This document shows positions 35,166-47,089 of a stretch of 64,000 bases of DNA, piece by piece; position 1 is the stretch's first letter, and the number at the start of each line of letters is the position of its first letter. The DNA is from Isoetes taiwanensis. Taxonomy: Eukaryota; Streptophyta; Lycopodiopsida; Isoetales; Isoetaceae. The DNA lies in NCBI GenBank assembly GCA_021234155.1, contig JAJEKV010000006.1:13780902-13844901 (forward strand), given 5' to 3'. The position numbers and the translations under genes were made by a program. The notes beneath the pieces were generated by a model. That model was not told the origin of the DNA and did not search any database. It was given only the letters and a program-made list of their open reading frames with translations.

Positions 35166-35825
35166 TTCTGTCCTAATGCAAGACAACGTATACTTCAATC
35201 ATGGCTATAAACTTAACGAGAGAAAGATTATGCAAGAAATTTTGTACTCAAAGCTTCTTCTGAACTACTTTTGAGTTTATTGTGGCCTTTTTGCCTACAT
35301 AGGAGGTTGCATAGTTGTTTGTATTTCATATGATCAGATACTGTAGAATGAGTTTATAACTTGAAAATTTGATAAAGAAATCTGTAAATGACTGTGGAAT
35401 AATAGCAGGGCATTTATTATAGATGGTAAGGCTTGAATTTTAACTTTAGGACCATTAGTAAAAATGAAGAAGTGGTTAAAACTTGACATGTAAGATCGAA
35501 AGCCCTGTTAAACAATAGGAGTCAATGCATTAGTTTGCAGACCATGGAACCATTCCATAAAATATGAAACAGAAAATATGCATGTTCAGGCATCATATAG
35601 GTATTTTCATGCTTTCCTTTCATGTTGGAGCATGCTACGTAAATGATTTGTGGTATAACAATGAGGGCATTTATTAAAGATGGTAATGCTTGCTTGAATT
35701 TTAACTTTAGAACCAATTGTAAAGAAGAAGTGCTTAAAACTTGGGATAAGATATGTACTTCTCTAATATGAAAACTTGATAAGAGCTGAATTTGAAACTA
35801 GAATCTAATTTGAACATCAATCTTT

Positions 35826-35862
35826 GATAGATAGATAGATAGACCATAAGACCATAAGACCA
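35826..35862. repeat. GATA microsatellite with CCATAAGA triplet repeat
   Basis: (ATAG)n followed by three 'accataag'-type units. Confidence 0.7.
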
Positions 35863-36459
35863 TGAGTAAGTAGTGGTAAACAAGGAAGGCATTAAAGCAT
35901 ATAAAAGTGTAATAATGAGAATGAATATCTCAGGACTTATGATAGGATGATAATTGTATATACATTTGGGAAATGGATATCATATTCAATATGAGAAGTA
36001 TATTTAATATGTGCAGTATGCAAGTATTAATCGGTTAAATAGGAAATCCAGGGGAATAGATATGCCAGTCTAGGTTAGCTCGGCTTAGATTGGGGTGATA
36101 CTTGATTACCAAAGGGATTGGTGAGGTATGTAGAAGCGGCTAGTATGGCTTATGTCAAGGCTAGTGCTGTCTGGGTTTTTTTTAGATACTTCATCTCACT
36201 AGTTTTACTGGTGAAATATCTACCCTTGGAAAATGAGCATATTGTGATATGATTGTATGATGTTGTATAAATGGAAATATTGACTGGTTGGTGAGTTATA
36301 CACATGGCGGGGGAAAAATTTGAAGTCTAGGAGGACTATAATACAGATTATATACCACTGGTTTGGAACAAGGAACTAGTGGAAATTGGCTATGATAAAC
36401 TGAAAGTGGGATGCCCTAATACTTATTTGTACAAACATTGATGTCTTTGCATTAAGAAT

Positions 36460-37885
36460 ATGTTTATACATCAATTGATTATGGAAAAAAAAGCACTATC
36501 AAGGAGGCGATTACTTTCGACCATTGAGCATTTGGGCTTTAATGGATGGCTAGCGACCATTATTGACATAGGTAAGATTGGTAAGGAGTGGGATGATGCT
36601 GTTGCATTAGTTGATAAAATCTACATGGAGCTGCCAAGAAGGATCTATCGGCATACTATTGAGGAAGATCGGGCAAAAGAGAATTTCACATCCGGGGTTA
36701 TTTGCCACTGGAGGCGGGCAAATAACATTAAGAAACCCCGGGCAACAAAACTTCGTGCACCCGGTAAAAAGAATGAAATGAGTGTGCTCAATGAAGATAT
36801 AAATGAAGATTCTGATCCCTTTGGTGCAGGGTTGCTATCTGGCGAGGACAAGCGGTAGCAAGGTACCCAAGAAGTCTACTAACAGTGAAGGGGATAGCGA
36901 CTTTGAGTTTACACTTTACAATTGCCAGAGATTCCCACTCATTACTGAAAGACTAGTGGAGGAGCATGCAGCCTTCTGTAATCAGGGTATATGGAGAACA
37001 AAAAATTTTGGGGCGTTGGCACCCATAAATGAAGCGTCATGGATGTTCTTAGCTGATATTACAGCAGGGCAGATTAAGGAGGCAAAGGCAGCAGCTGGGA
37101 ATATGGAAAAAATGATCAGAAAGGAACGGATTAAATTGCGCTTTGACCACAGGTTCTTTGACAAGCATTGTAATAAGGATGACTGCATCTATGTTAAACA
37201 AAAGGGGCATATGGCTTACCCATACATAGAAAGAGGTGACTTCTATCTAAAGCATATTTGGAGGACAATGTGTCCATATTTCAAATGCGTCTGTGAGCTG
37301 ATGGCCAAAGGAAATACATGCAAGGAGAATATGACATGGCTGGATCAAGGAATATGGTTCATGTTTAACAACCTTCAAGATTACCCAGAAGTTTCTGTAT
37401 CAGGTCAGATGTTCCTTTTATGAAATTGCCTCAAAACTGTTCTCAAATCTAGTATCATTTCTTATTTTTCATATCTTGAGGTACGGAAAACTCTGATTGG
37501 GATGGCTCTAAAACTTGCTGATGATCCCAATGGTGATTTAAAAATTGGATACCAGAACAATATGATGGCCATTAGATGTGAAAGGACCATAAAACCAATG
37601 TCATTTTTGCGTAAGCAACTTGAGGCACCAGCAAGCATTAGTGGCAGCACATCGACAAGAAAAGACGGACCTGATAAAAGCAAGGCTATATACGGTACAC
37701 CCAGGGCAGGCTATAAGCCCCCTAGAATCACAAAGCCACCCAGCTCGGAGGATACGAATACATCTTCTAGTCAATCGGTGGAAGTTATTGGGACACCAAG
37801 TAACGTTGGACACTCCGTCACAAAGGATTCTGGTACTGGAACGAACAATGAAGGAGTCATGATTGGACGAAGGCTCAACTTATAA
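36460..37885 (+). CDS. unknown protein upstream of the rvt-like gene, spliced, one frame change
   Basis: Three stretches read as one protein: 36460-36850 (KALSRRRLLSTIEHLGFNGW, GKEWDDAVALVDKIYMELPR), 36855-about 37404 in a shifted frame (SGSKVPKKSTNSEGDSDFEF, RFDHRFFDKHCNKDDCIYVK, MCPYFKCVCELMAKGNTC), then after a ~75-bp intron-like gap ending in TTGAG, 37482-37885 (KTLIGMALKLADDPNGDLKI, a Ser/Thr/Pro-rich tail, stop). The middle part has a Cys/His set (H, C, C, then C, C, C) that could bind metal. I do not recognise the family. It lies 300 bp upstream of the rvt-like frame on the same strand and inside the same pair of direct repeats, so it may belong to the same unit. The frame change near 36850 could be decay, an intron or a sequence error. 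Confidence 0.4.
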
Positions 37886-38186
37886 ACTGGTATGGTACTC
37901 TCGTTTGAGAAATAACAAGTATCTTTAGAGTATTTTGTTTACAAATATTTAAATGCATTCTTGATAATGTGATACAAATATGTTTAGGGACTGTATAATT
38001 ACAGTTCTAAAATCCTAGTCATATGACTATGGACATATCCAAAGACAAGATGTCTTAATATGCCTAAAGGCAATGCACGATAATGGTGCACATCAGTTAA
38101 CAAAACAGTACTCTTGACCTTGTAGGCAGGTGATGAATCTAATATAATAGTAATAATGGTTTCCTAAAATATAATCTTACTGACGT

Positions 38187-40264
38187 GTGCAGAATAACAG
38201 GGAGCTGATTAGTGACTACTTAGGAAGAGTACATATGACTAAGGAAAAAGAAAAAAATAAGAAAACGATTGTCCACATTATGTTCCTGGCTAAGATTATG
38301 GACAAATTCTGCATACCAAAGGTAATCCATAAGAGGACAGTTGAATCTCTGGGGGATATAGGTATGGAAATCATGAATGATACCATGTTTGCATGGAAGT
38401 ATACCGAGAGTTTGAGAGACATTTTATACAAACCATTCCAAGTATTTGCCCAAGCCAAGGAAGCTGTTTGCCCTTGCCAAAATCCGAGCTTGAAAGAGTT
38501 TATCGATGATAAAATAGGACATGTCCGAACAACTAAGTTAGAGATCATCAAGAATACGACCTTGAGAAATCTGGTACAAAAGGGGCTTGGCCACATCCCA
38601 GAGAAATACCTTGTAGAGAAGGATTTAAAAGGGGAAGTTGGGGGGATTTGTGAGATGTATGTTTGAGCTGCTTACGGGTTCAGATTTCCACACATAAGTT
38701 ATGAGGATAAGGAAACCATCAAAAAGAATATGGGAGGACATAAAAGCTAGCGTGTAAAGAGGCATCACGAGAAATGATTGCAATAGAAAGTTTGCCTTGA
38801 ATGATAGGAGTGTTGCTGATAATATAATTTGGCTGAATAAAAATATATATGTAGCAGGAGTGGATAAGGCATCCAATAATCCCGCATTCATTTGTCCAAA
38901 ACATGTGAGAGATATAGCTATAGCGAGACTTAATAGCAAAGATTTCCAAGCAGTTGATACCACCGAAATGGCATTGACACCAGTTTTAAAGTTTGAAATT
39001 CAAGAGCTAGTTGGAGAGATGGAATTTGAGTCTACAAGACTACCATACCTATTAGGAATATATAAGGCACACAAATATGATTATAGATGGATCCAAACCG
39101 CTCATGGAACAATATACACTGAGATTTCTGAAATGATTACAGCTGTCCTCAATGGTATTTTGGAGATATGGCCTGAAGTATCAAAAGATTTGTGCGCGAG
39201 CATTTGTACCCTAATACCTGGAAAAGTAAACCCTAATTGGATAGCAGGATCTGTGTATGATGTCATACTTAATTTACCTAAGGTGATTAACGAGGTTTTT
39301 GTTGCTGACATAACAAGGTGTTATGAAAATATACCCCTAAAGGGGGACAATGGGATATGTGCTGTTATGCAGAAATTGGCAGCAGCAACATGGAAATACA
39401 TGACCAAGCAGAATAGGAGAAATGAGTTATGGCTGAAAAAGATACATGACGGCAAATACAAGGCTAAATGGTTCAAGTATACACCTAAAGGTAAATCTTT
39501 GGATGATTATGAACCTAGAGAAGTTTTGTAGTGCTAATAGATGGTTCTTTGGAAAAGCATTACGTTTTAATGGGATACAAAATCTGGAAGCGGGGTTAGT
39601 GGACTACCATGGGCTTTGCATCTAGTCCATCTTTGGTGTAATATGTACCTAGCATGGTTGAAATGGAGTTTATTAAGAACCTAGCTAAACAAGGTGACTA
39701 TGAAATCAAATCATTTTAGACACATGTTGGATACATTGATGACCTTTTGGCAATTAATTGCCCTAACATTAGAAAGTTCTTGACCAATCAGAAAGATATG
39801 AATAGTAATGGGTTACAGATATATGACATGCAATTCCTTGGAATAAAGGAAGAGACAGGTTTAGCATGGCTGGGTAACAATGTAGTACAAGTTGGCATTG
39901 AGGCCAATTTCTTAAATATGACCATCTGAGATATCCAATAGACACCTTGGAATATCTGAGCGATAAAATATGATAAGAGGGATCTACTACCCTTTGAAGC
40001 TATTAAATTTGTACATGCTAGCAGTTGCAGGCCATACATGCAAGCAAGGAACGTTATTATCTCGCAAATAATGCCCTATTTATATGTCAACACCAGCCCA
40101 GAGGGAGCGGCAAACGATATTATCAGTCTCATTAATAAATTCAGGCAGAATGGGTTTGACGAGAAAGGACTTAAGACCCGAGTTATCAAATACATACAAA
40201 ATGGCCAATTTCCAGGGCTGAAATTTGATGCTGAAGAAGTTGTGCTTGTCTTAATGCAGTACTA
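38187..40264 (+). pseudogene. reverse transcriptase of the rvt (RVT cellular RT-related) type, frame-broken
   Basis: Conserved blocks in RVT order: Cys/His block CPCQNPSLKEFIDDKIGHVR with GLGHIPEKYL (38468-38610); DKASNNPAFICPKHVRD (about 38857); fingers LPYLLGIYKAHKYDYRWIQ (about 39040); motif A VADITRCYENIPLKG (39301-39345, catalytic Asp at 39307); motif B region GLP.GF.SSP...WCNMYLAWL, split over frames (39600-39660); motif C GYIDDLLAINCPN (39729-39767, the Asp pair); MQFLGIKEETG; thumb YDKRDLLPFEAIKFVHASS and CRPYMQARNVIISQIMPYLY (39970-40085). The ADITRCYE...IPL and RPxxQAxNIIISQxxPxLY patterns are what I know from RVT proteins rather than LINE or LTR RTs; Penelope-like RT is the nearest alternative. 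It is broken near 38665-38797, 39535-39720 and 39928-40038. No endonuclease or GIY-YIG domain seen. Confidence 0.72.
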
Positions 40265-40341
40265 AGGTAAGCCAATTCATTTATGAACTTGTATGTAATC
40301 TCGTTAAAGAAAATAGATAAATGTGGCCATAAATAATTATG

Positions 40342-40386
40342 GGATGGTGCCAGACCCCTACTGTAATAGTAGGGGTCAGCCCATCC
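40342..40386 (+). terminator. hairpin 80 bp downstream of the rvt-like stop
   Basis: GGATGG..CCAGACCCCTACT, loop GTAAT, AGTAGGGGTC.AG.CCATCC: a 10-bp perfect GC-rich inner stem plus a 6-bp outer stem. 'ctgtaata' and 'tattacag' around it could extend it. The strongest hairpin I noticed by eye near this unit; role (3' end structure or template recognition) is inferred. Confidence 0.45.
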
Positions 40387-40467
40387 TATTATTACAGTAA
40401 GAACATATGCATGGGGTGCAGCATTGTTCTACGGAAGGAGGTAGAATTTTTTTTCTATTTAAGATAC

Positions 40468-40642
40468 TGACTAACATATTTAGATTCATATGTACCTAAA
40501 CGGTGTGAACGACCAGGATCCACTACATCTAGCAATTGGCCGGGTTTTTTTTAAGAAAAACATCCTTGATGTAGGGTATATACTACTTTAAATTAGTATT
40601 GGCTTTAAATGGTACCTTTGGTTTTTTTAACAAAATGTGTTA
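40468..40642 (+). repeat. right 175-bp direct repeat of the rvt-like unit
   Basis: Partner of 33504-33676, same orientation, 6.96 kb apart. Only the G and T runs at 'ggccgggttttttttaag' differ. A purine run (GGAAGGAGG) lies about 30 bp before it. Confidence 0.85.
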
Positions 40643-40689
40643 TTAAGGTTGAGAGTCTGGAAACAGATTGTAAAAAGGTTTTTTTTTTT

Positions 40690-43600
40690 TTTTTAATAGA
40701 ATAGAATAGAATTGTTTTTATCGTCCACGGAGACCAATCGGCCTATGGGACCCAATACAAAAAGCTTGGCGACCACATTCTTTGCGGGATTAAAACCCCA
40801 GCCAGAAGGTTTCGAGGAAAAAACCGTGGCGACAATAAGGCTAGCGACATCAATTAAATGGTTATTTGGGGGCATATTTGAGCCCTCAAGTCGGTACTTC
40901 TGAATGTATGATCAGTGGCGCCTTAGAAGTGGGTGCCCGATATCATGTGTAGCGGCTCATCGGGCCTAATCAATTGAGCATAAGCGTGTCGAATCGATCA
41001 TATCTTTGGGCGGCTCACGGAAAGTGTGACACTCATCCTCAAGCGACTCCCGTCGGTGCAGCGACAAACCCTATCGGCGTGGCTCTCAATCCATCGACTG
41101 TCTCAATCAGGAGATGGTGGGCACTGTCTTGAATGGGCGATATACTGCGCTTTTCATGGGCGGATGTGAGCGTAGGTAGGGTTGTGGGCCTCGTTCTAAT
41201 GTGGGATTTATGTCTTTGCTTGTAATGTCTTTGTTTTGACTTGCTCGAGCCATGGAATCCCAAAGCTTCTTTGGAGAAACAAGCATCAAGGTAACATCTT
41301 AGGTACATCGCGATGCGCCTCGTTTCTACTGGATGCACATGTGCTCTGGACATTCCATCTAGTTAGCCCTTTGCACTCTTTTATCCTTCCAACAATTCTT
41401 GAGTCGTTGTGGTCCCATTGCCCTTTGCATAAGCCAAGTGCGGTGAGCGATCATCATCCATATTCACCACCTTACGAAAATAGGCGATGTGTCTATCAAG
41501 GGCCACTTTTGAAGTGGCGGAAAACTGTCTCCTGCAACAAAATTTGATATGGGACCGTGGATTTCACTCAGAGTGCGGGTGCTAAGAAAGGCCTTACACT
41601 TTTTGTTCTAAGTCGCTCCAAGTAGCAAGGGACACCCTTTGGGCCCCGGACTTCAACTCATTACAAAGAGCGGGCTCTACCAATACCACGAGCGGATGTG
41701 CACGATGCCCCAATCATATAGTTTACGCTCTCTGTGGTTATTGTTACGCATTGCATAGAGTGCTTTCCAACTTTCTTTGCTACCGCGCAATCTTATGGAA
41801 GTGTCGGCATAGTGTGAAGGAAACTCCACTCCCGGATACTTGTAGGTGGGTGTCACCTCCACTTGTTGTCCTCGATAAGTGAATGAAGGGGGCCTTGGAT
41901 GGGCGAGGATGAGATTAGGACCACCTTGGTCTTGGCGGATTGGCGTTCATATGCGTGGCTGGCGAGGAATGTATCGAGCATCTAAGTGAGGCGCATATCC
42001 CTGGAGGTGTGAGCTAAAGAGGTCAACATCGTCTGCATAGATGAGTTGTCGATGACGATGCAAAAGTTGGGTCCCGCCACCCCATTGTCCATGAGCGGTG
42101 TTCCAAGCTGGTCAATGTCTGAATCAAACAATGTTGGGAAAAGAGGACATCCTGGCGGACCCCAATCTTGCTAGTGAATGGTTGTCCGTCATCATCTCGG
42201 CTGTACAACTCTCATTACAACTTTGTATCTTGCATTTTGCATATCCCACGGGGAACCTCTAGTTGCCATAATCTTTCCCATAACTTTTCGAGCCGCGGTG
42301 TCAAAAGCCGCCAAAGTCAACAAAGCAACAATACTGAGGTCCGTCGATGGTTTTACGCTATCCTCAACCAAAGTCCTCAATGTGAAGATATGATCAATGG
42401 TTGAATCTTAGAGTGCGAACCACGCTTGTGTGAGCTTCGCTTTTTGTTGCTTACGCCCACTTGGTCATTTGTTGCTCAATAATGCCGACTAGCGGTTTGG
42501 CAAAACCGGCCCGACCATGATTGTTCGGTGGTGGGTTGGACTATGTGGATCTCTGCCTTGTAAATGGGGACAACTCTGCTTGTGGTCCCTTCTTTGGGGG
42601 AATCCTTCCTATAGCGCTACGTTGAACATAGTGGTTGGGGACTGGTACCATAGGCTTCCACCCCCTTGAGCAACTCTGCACGCATACCATCGGTCCGTTG
42701 CTTTCCCATTGGCCAAAGCGGCTGCGGACCCTAGGTAACATCATCCTCTGTGATTTCTAATGTGGGACCATTACGTGGGGGTATGAGTGCTCGTGTCCCT
42801 TGAGGATCATAGAGTTCTTTGGGGTATTGTTCCCCTTTGCTCATTAGTGATGTTCCCGTAAATTTGGTGGCTTTTCGAAGAACCTTGCGGCAAAAGATTC
42901 TAGGATGGCTTTTCAACATGGAAAACATTTCCCTTTGATGGCGTGCAATGTCTTGAGATTTCTTTGCCTTCAAAAGCCGCGATCTTTAGTGTGGTGGCAT
43001 GTGGGAGCATTGCGGGGATCGTGATCTGGCGGACCCGGCATTTGTATTCCTTACACTCGGCATCAAACCACCGATTCGGGGGAATGTTGCAGTCCCAATG
43101 ATACCTCTCGGGCATGCTATCCCAAAACATCTTTCTGCTTGATATCCAAGGAGCTCAATGAGCTGACCCGTTTCTTTGCTTTCGAGCATGGGGGCACGCA
43201 AAATTCACGAAAAGGTCATCTATGAGCATATCGGCATAATCCTTTGCACTGCTCATAATCCAATGCATAAGCGAAGTATACAAGGAGGCTGCCGTAGTAG
43301 AAGGGGTTCTAGCGACTTTGCCAAGCCAAGCTGCGGGTAGAGTGGAAGGTGATGCGAGTCTGTCTCCTCATCTCTCTGCATGCATTGCCTACCGAAAGTG
43401 GTTGATCAAATGTACATCACCTTTCGGCTGACTAATAGATAGTCCATCACACTAGATCCTCCACCACGATTCTCTTGTCTGCGGGTGCACTTACGGGGGG
43501 AGGAAGGCCTTTTGTGCCATGCCATTACAAATTACCAAGTCAAAGACACCACATAGTAGAAACAGCGCACCTTAAAGCGTGACGACTATCATCGATGTTC

Positions 43601-45950
43601 GTGGCCAAGCGCCTCCGTGAGCGCGGCGTAACACATCTGAGCCAAAGGATCAAGTCTCATGGGCTGCTCTACTCTGTCAGGTGCATTGAAGTCCCAAGGA
43701 GTACCACACTACCCAATTGTCTATGTTTTTGTATGTCATCATATAGATCGACATATGGAGCTAGCTTTGTCCACATCAGTGGGCATGGTAAAAGTTGCTA
43801 CGCATGTGGAAAGTAGCAAAGCGACCAAGAAAGAGGGTTGCCACTACAGTGCACTTTTGCACCCACAAGTACTGGGTTGTGTCTGTCAATCTTGTGCGGG
43901 GAAGACCCGGCTGTGCCAAAGACTTCCGGTAATAACGAGGCAACCCCTCCATGTCCCCTCTTGCACAATGCGACTATTGAAGGCGAGAAATGTTGATAGC
44001 CTAAAAGATCCGGGTAGCTTTGTGTCTGCGTGCTCCCATGTCTCCATGAGGAAGATGAGATCCATACTGCGACAGCGAGTTGAGACTATCCCCATACGCC
44101 ATGGGAAACCTCGACAATTCGGGGAGACCACACGAAGGCACATTCCCTATTTGTTGCTTGGTGAGAGGCATCTTGAATTGAGTTGTGGGGAAAGAGTGGG
44201 AAGCGTGTGTGGCGGAGTCATGTGGGCCAGTGAGAAGCGGTAGGGATTGGGGCGAGTGAGAAAGCGTGGGAGTTGGGGTGGCATATGGCCCGAGGGTAGT
44301 GGCGATGGCGGCGGGGCATGGGGCTGGAAGCGGGCGGTGGAGGAGCATGTCCCGAGGAGGAGGTGGGGGCTGCGGTGAATGGCGGAGGTCTGCGGCAACA
44401 TTGACAAAGCGAAAAATGTGCATCTTGCCTCGAACTAGTCCGCGGCTCCTCCTTGATGGCGGATGCCTCGAACCTTGGTGAGCTCGCGCTGTGGGACTCT
44501 TGTTCTTGTTGGGGTGCGGTCTCGGTCCACATACAAGGATGTTCCCTTCAATTGCTTGCCACTGGCCTTGATATGGCATCCGTACTTGCATATCTGCATT
44601 TTTGTGAATATGACAATACGGTTGTGGCGAGCGTCGAGCACCATGGCGGTTGGCTTTCGAGCAATATTATGCGAGCCCGAGCAATGTCATACGATTGATG
44701 ATGCATCACGGAGCGGTGAATGAGATTCTCTCCCTCTTCTTCCGGCGACCCACGGATCACCAAATTATGACCTCTCGTCTGCGTTCACTAAGCTCCGTGG
44801 ATCAACATTTCTTTGGGGCGGCATGTACCAAGCTAATTTGTCATACGTGAGTTGAAGGCTATTTGTCCAGATGTCCATGAGCGGGGAGGGTCTGTTGGCG
44901 TGGAGGAATGGTGAAGTAGGGCATCGTGGTGCCTACCTAGGCCCGACATTGCATGGGTGCTTGAGCATGGGTGGCGGTGAGGTGCACGAGATTGCCTCGC
45001 GCCGAAGCCAAGAGCTCAGCTCTGCTGGGAATTGTTTTCTGCGGCTCCAACTTCGGATACACAATTTTGCAAGGCCTGCGTGTGCATTGGCATGGAGTCC
45101 TTTCCCTGTTGGATTGTAGCTTCTACCGTAGCTTCGTGTGCCTCTTGCTCTTGAACAAGGGAGCGATGTTCCAACTTACGTATCCTAGAGGCAATTACAT
45201 CATCGTCGATGTGAAGGTGATCTCCATTGTGCTGATCACATTACGAAGGGCCTTTGTAGCAAGCCCGACTTTCATTAGTTGCTATTTGAAATACCCACAG
45301 TGGCAATGACATCGCAATAATACGTCGAAGGCGGGAGATATCGGTGACCATCTCTGCTCAATTCTCTCCTTGTCCTTCATTATAACTTCATCTACGGTAG
45401 ACATGGTGTCTATTTGGGAGGCCGGCAAAAAGTCGGCTATCTGCTCCCCTTTCAAAGCTGCAACAAGCGAATACTATCAAGCAATTGTTGCGCTTGGGTC
45501 TCAATGCGCGGGTCTCAATGCGCAAGCTGTTGCTTTACTATAGCGGTTGCTTCTTAAGCGCTGGGGGCCGGAGGCTTGTTGCTCTTACGCCGGTGTGAGA
45601 TCACGAGTGGTGTGATCCTCAACCATCGCTGTGTTTGTCTCCACCTCTCATGGCATGACTGGTGTGCCATCCTTGTGGAATCGGCGTCGAGGTGTGCGCA
45701 AAGGCTGGGGTCTGTCATTTGTCTTTCTTTGGTGGCTAAGCTTGCCGCTGAGCCTTTGCGAGCCTCCTTCTTCATGGAAGAGGCTTCTCCCTTGGCTTTG
45801 GCCTGCTAGGTCTAGGTCTCTCTAGCGTGGTGGGCGCTGTATGCTCCTCCCAAGTGGGCATGTCGGCGGTTGTGTCTGATGCAGATGCAGGTGCGGTTCT
45901 CGAGTTGGGTTGGGGATGTCGGCGGTGTCCATGGGTACCTAGACAGATCT
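40690..45950 (-). mobile_element. near full-length but decayed L1-like LINE
   Basis: On the minus strand, in order: ORF1-like Pro/Ser/Arg-rich frames (45775-44150), an APE-type endonuclease start with VVSPNCRGFPWRMGI and IFLMETWEHADTKLPGSFRL (44130-43950), an RT region with KIGVRQD (about 42170) and an ADDVDLF-type piece (about 42040), YKYPGVEFPSHYADTSIRLR (about 41840), and a C-terminus near 41350-41036 (YLRCYLDACFSKEALGF; SAHEKRSISPIQDSAHHLLI). The 3' end at 40690-40760 has the shared motif (ATCGTCCACGGAGACCAATC read on plus) next to an (AATAG)n/poly-T tail. Many frameshifts; not active. Confidence 0.75.
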
Positions 45951-46510
45951 TGAATCAAGCGGACCAACAAATTAGGGCAAGTCAAGGGAATATGTGAAGC
46001 CCTAATCGAGAATCAAAAGAGCAAACTGGCCGGAAAATTGCTGTTATCACAGAAATAACTTAGCCAACCAGGTTCATATCATATACCATCGGAAGGTTGC
46101 TAAAGAGAGCTTTCCAAGCGCAACAAATTTCAGCTGAAGCGGACTTACGGATCTCTGTTATGAGTGAAAACGTGTGACTAGCACCACCGCCTTAGGGTTT
46201 GAGCGCCTTTGGAGATGGAGGCCGGAAAACTGCTGTTTTGCTATACAAACCCTATTCTAGCATATGCAAATCGCATACCTTCAGAAAGCTATCTGAGAGC
46301 TTTGCAGCGCCAAATTTCAGCTGAAGCGAGGTTCGGGATCTCGGTTGTGATCAAAAACATGAGGCCAGGCATTAGGAGCACCTAGAGAGGCGCGCGGATG
46401 GCGCTATAGAACAAAATAAGAAGATACTGCAATATACCTGAAAATTACCAAACCCATTGCCCTTTAATGAAATGCCCTTGCCGAGCATATATGCATGTAT
46501 AGAAAATCAA
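45951..46510. repeat. diverged ~200-bp direct pair next to the LINE 5' end
   Basis: 45995-46180 and 46210-46385 share 'ggccggaaaa.tgctgtt', 'cgcataccttc.gaa' and 'aaatttcagctgaagcg'. They may be monomers of the LINE 5' region. No gene. Confidence 0.55.
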
Positions 46511-47085
46511 AATTGTTGATATGCCTATAGAACATTTTGTATTTCATTGATTGCCCTTCTATCAACAGAATTTTTTGGCGGTCTTCTTTTCGGAGCGGTA
46601 GTTGCTTGAAAAGCGATGAGACATGCTTGGTCGCTCAAATTTGTTTGATTATGCTCTCAAACCTAAGATTGAGTCTCTTTTTTTCGAATTTGACACGCAT
46701 GTGGCGTTGCAAGCACGGAATTCAATCTCTTTTCCAGAATTCGATTTGCATGTGATTAGGATGTGAGTTTCATTTTCTTTGCATTGTCATTGCATCCAAT
46801 TTTACTTCCTTTTCCAAACAGCCTTTCATGTTTCTAGATGGGAAAACTCTAGATGGATTAAAGACTAAAGAGCATAATGAAAAGGCATTTGTCATTGGCC
46901 ATCGATTCCTTTCGATTTAAAGTATTTCCAAGTAAATTGGAAAAGACAATAGAATAGATTAGACACAAAATCAAGGTATTTCTAGATAAATTACGAAACC
47001 CAATAGAATAGAGTAGACTGTTATCCTTATGTAGAATAGTCAGTAAAATTCATATCCCTAGCATAATTTCCCTTCTCCAAGATAT
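46511..47085. other. no gene seen
   Basis: AT-rich DNA. Two related words occur ('agtatttccaagtaaattgg' near 46920 and 'aggtatttctagataaatta' near 46975, followed by 'aatagaatag'). Confidence 0.35.
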
Positions 47086-47089
47086 TGAT

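Noticed and set aside
33504-40642. Calling the 7-kb unit a classical LTR retrotransposon
   Set aside because: No gag, protease, integrase or RNase H was seen, the repeats do not end in TG..CA, no tRNA primer site is evident, and the RT is not of LTR type.
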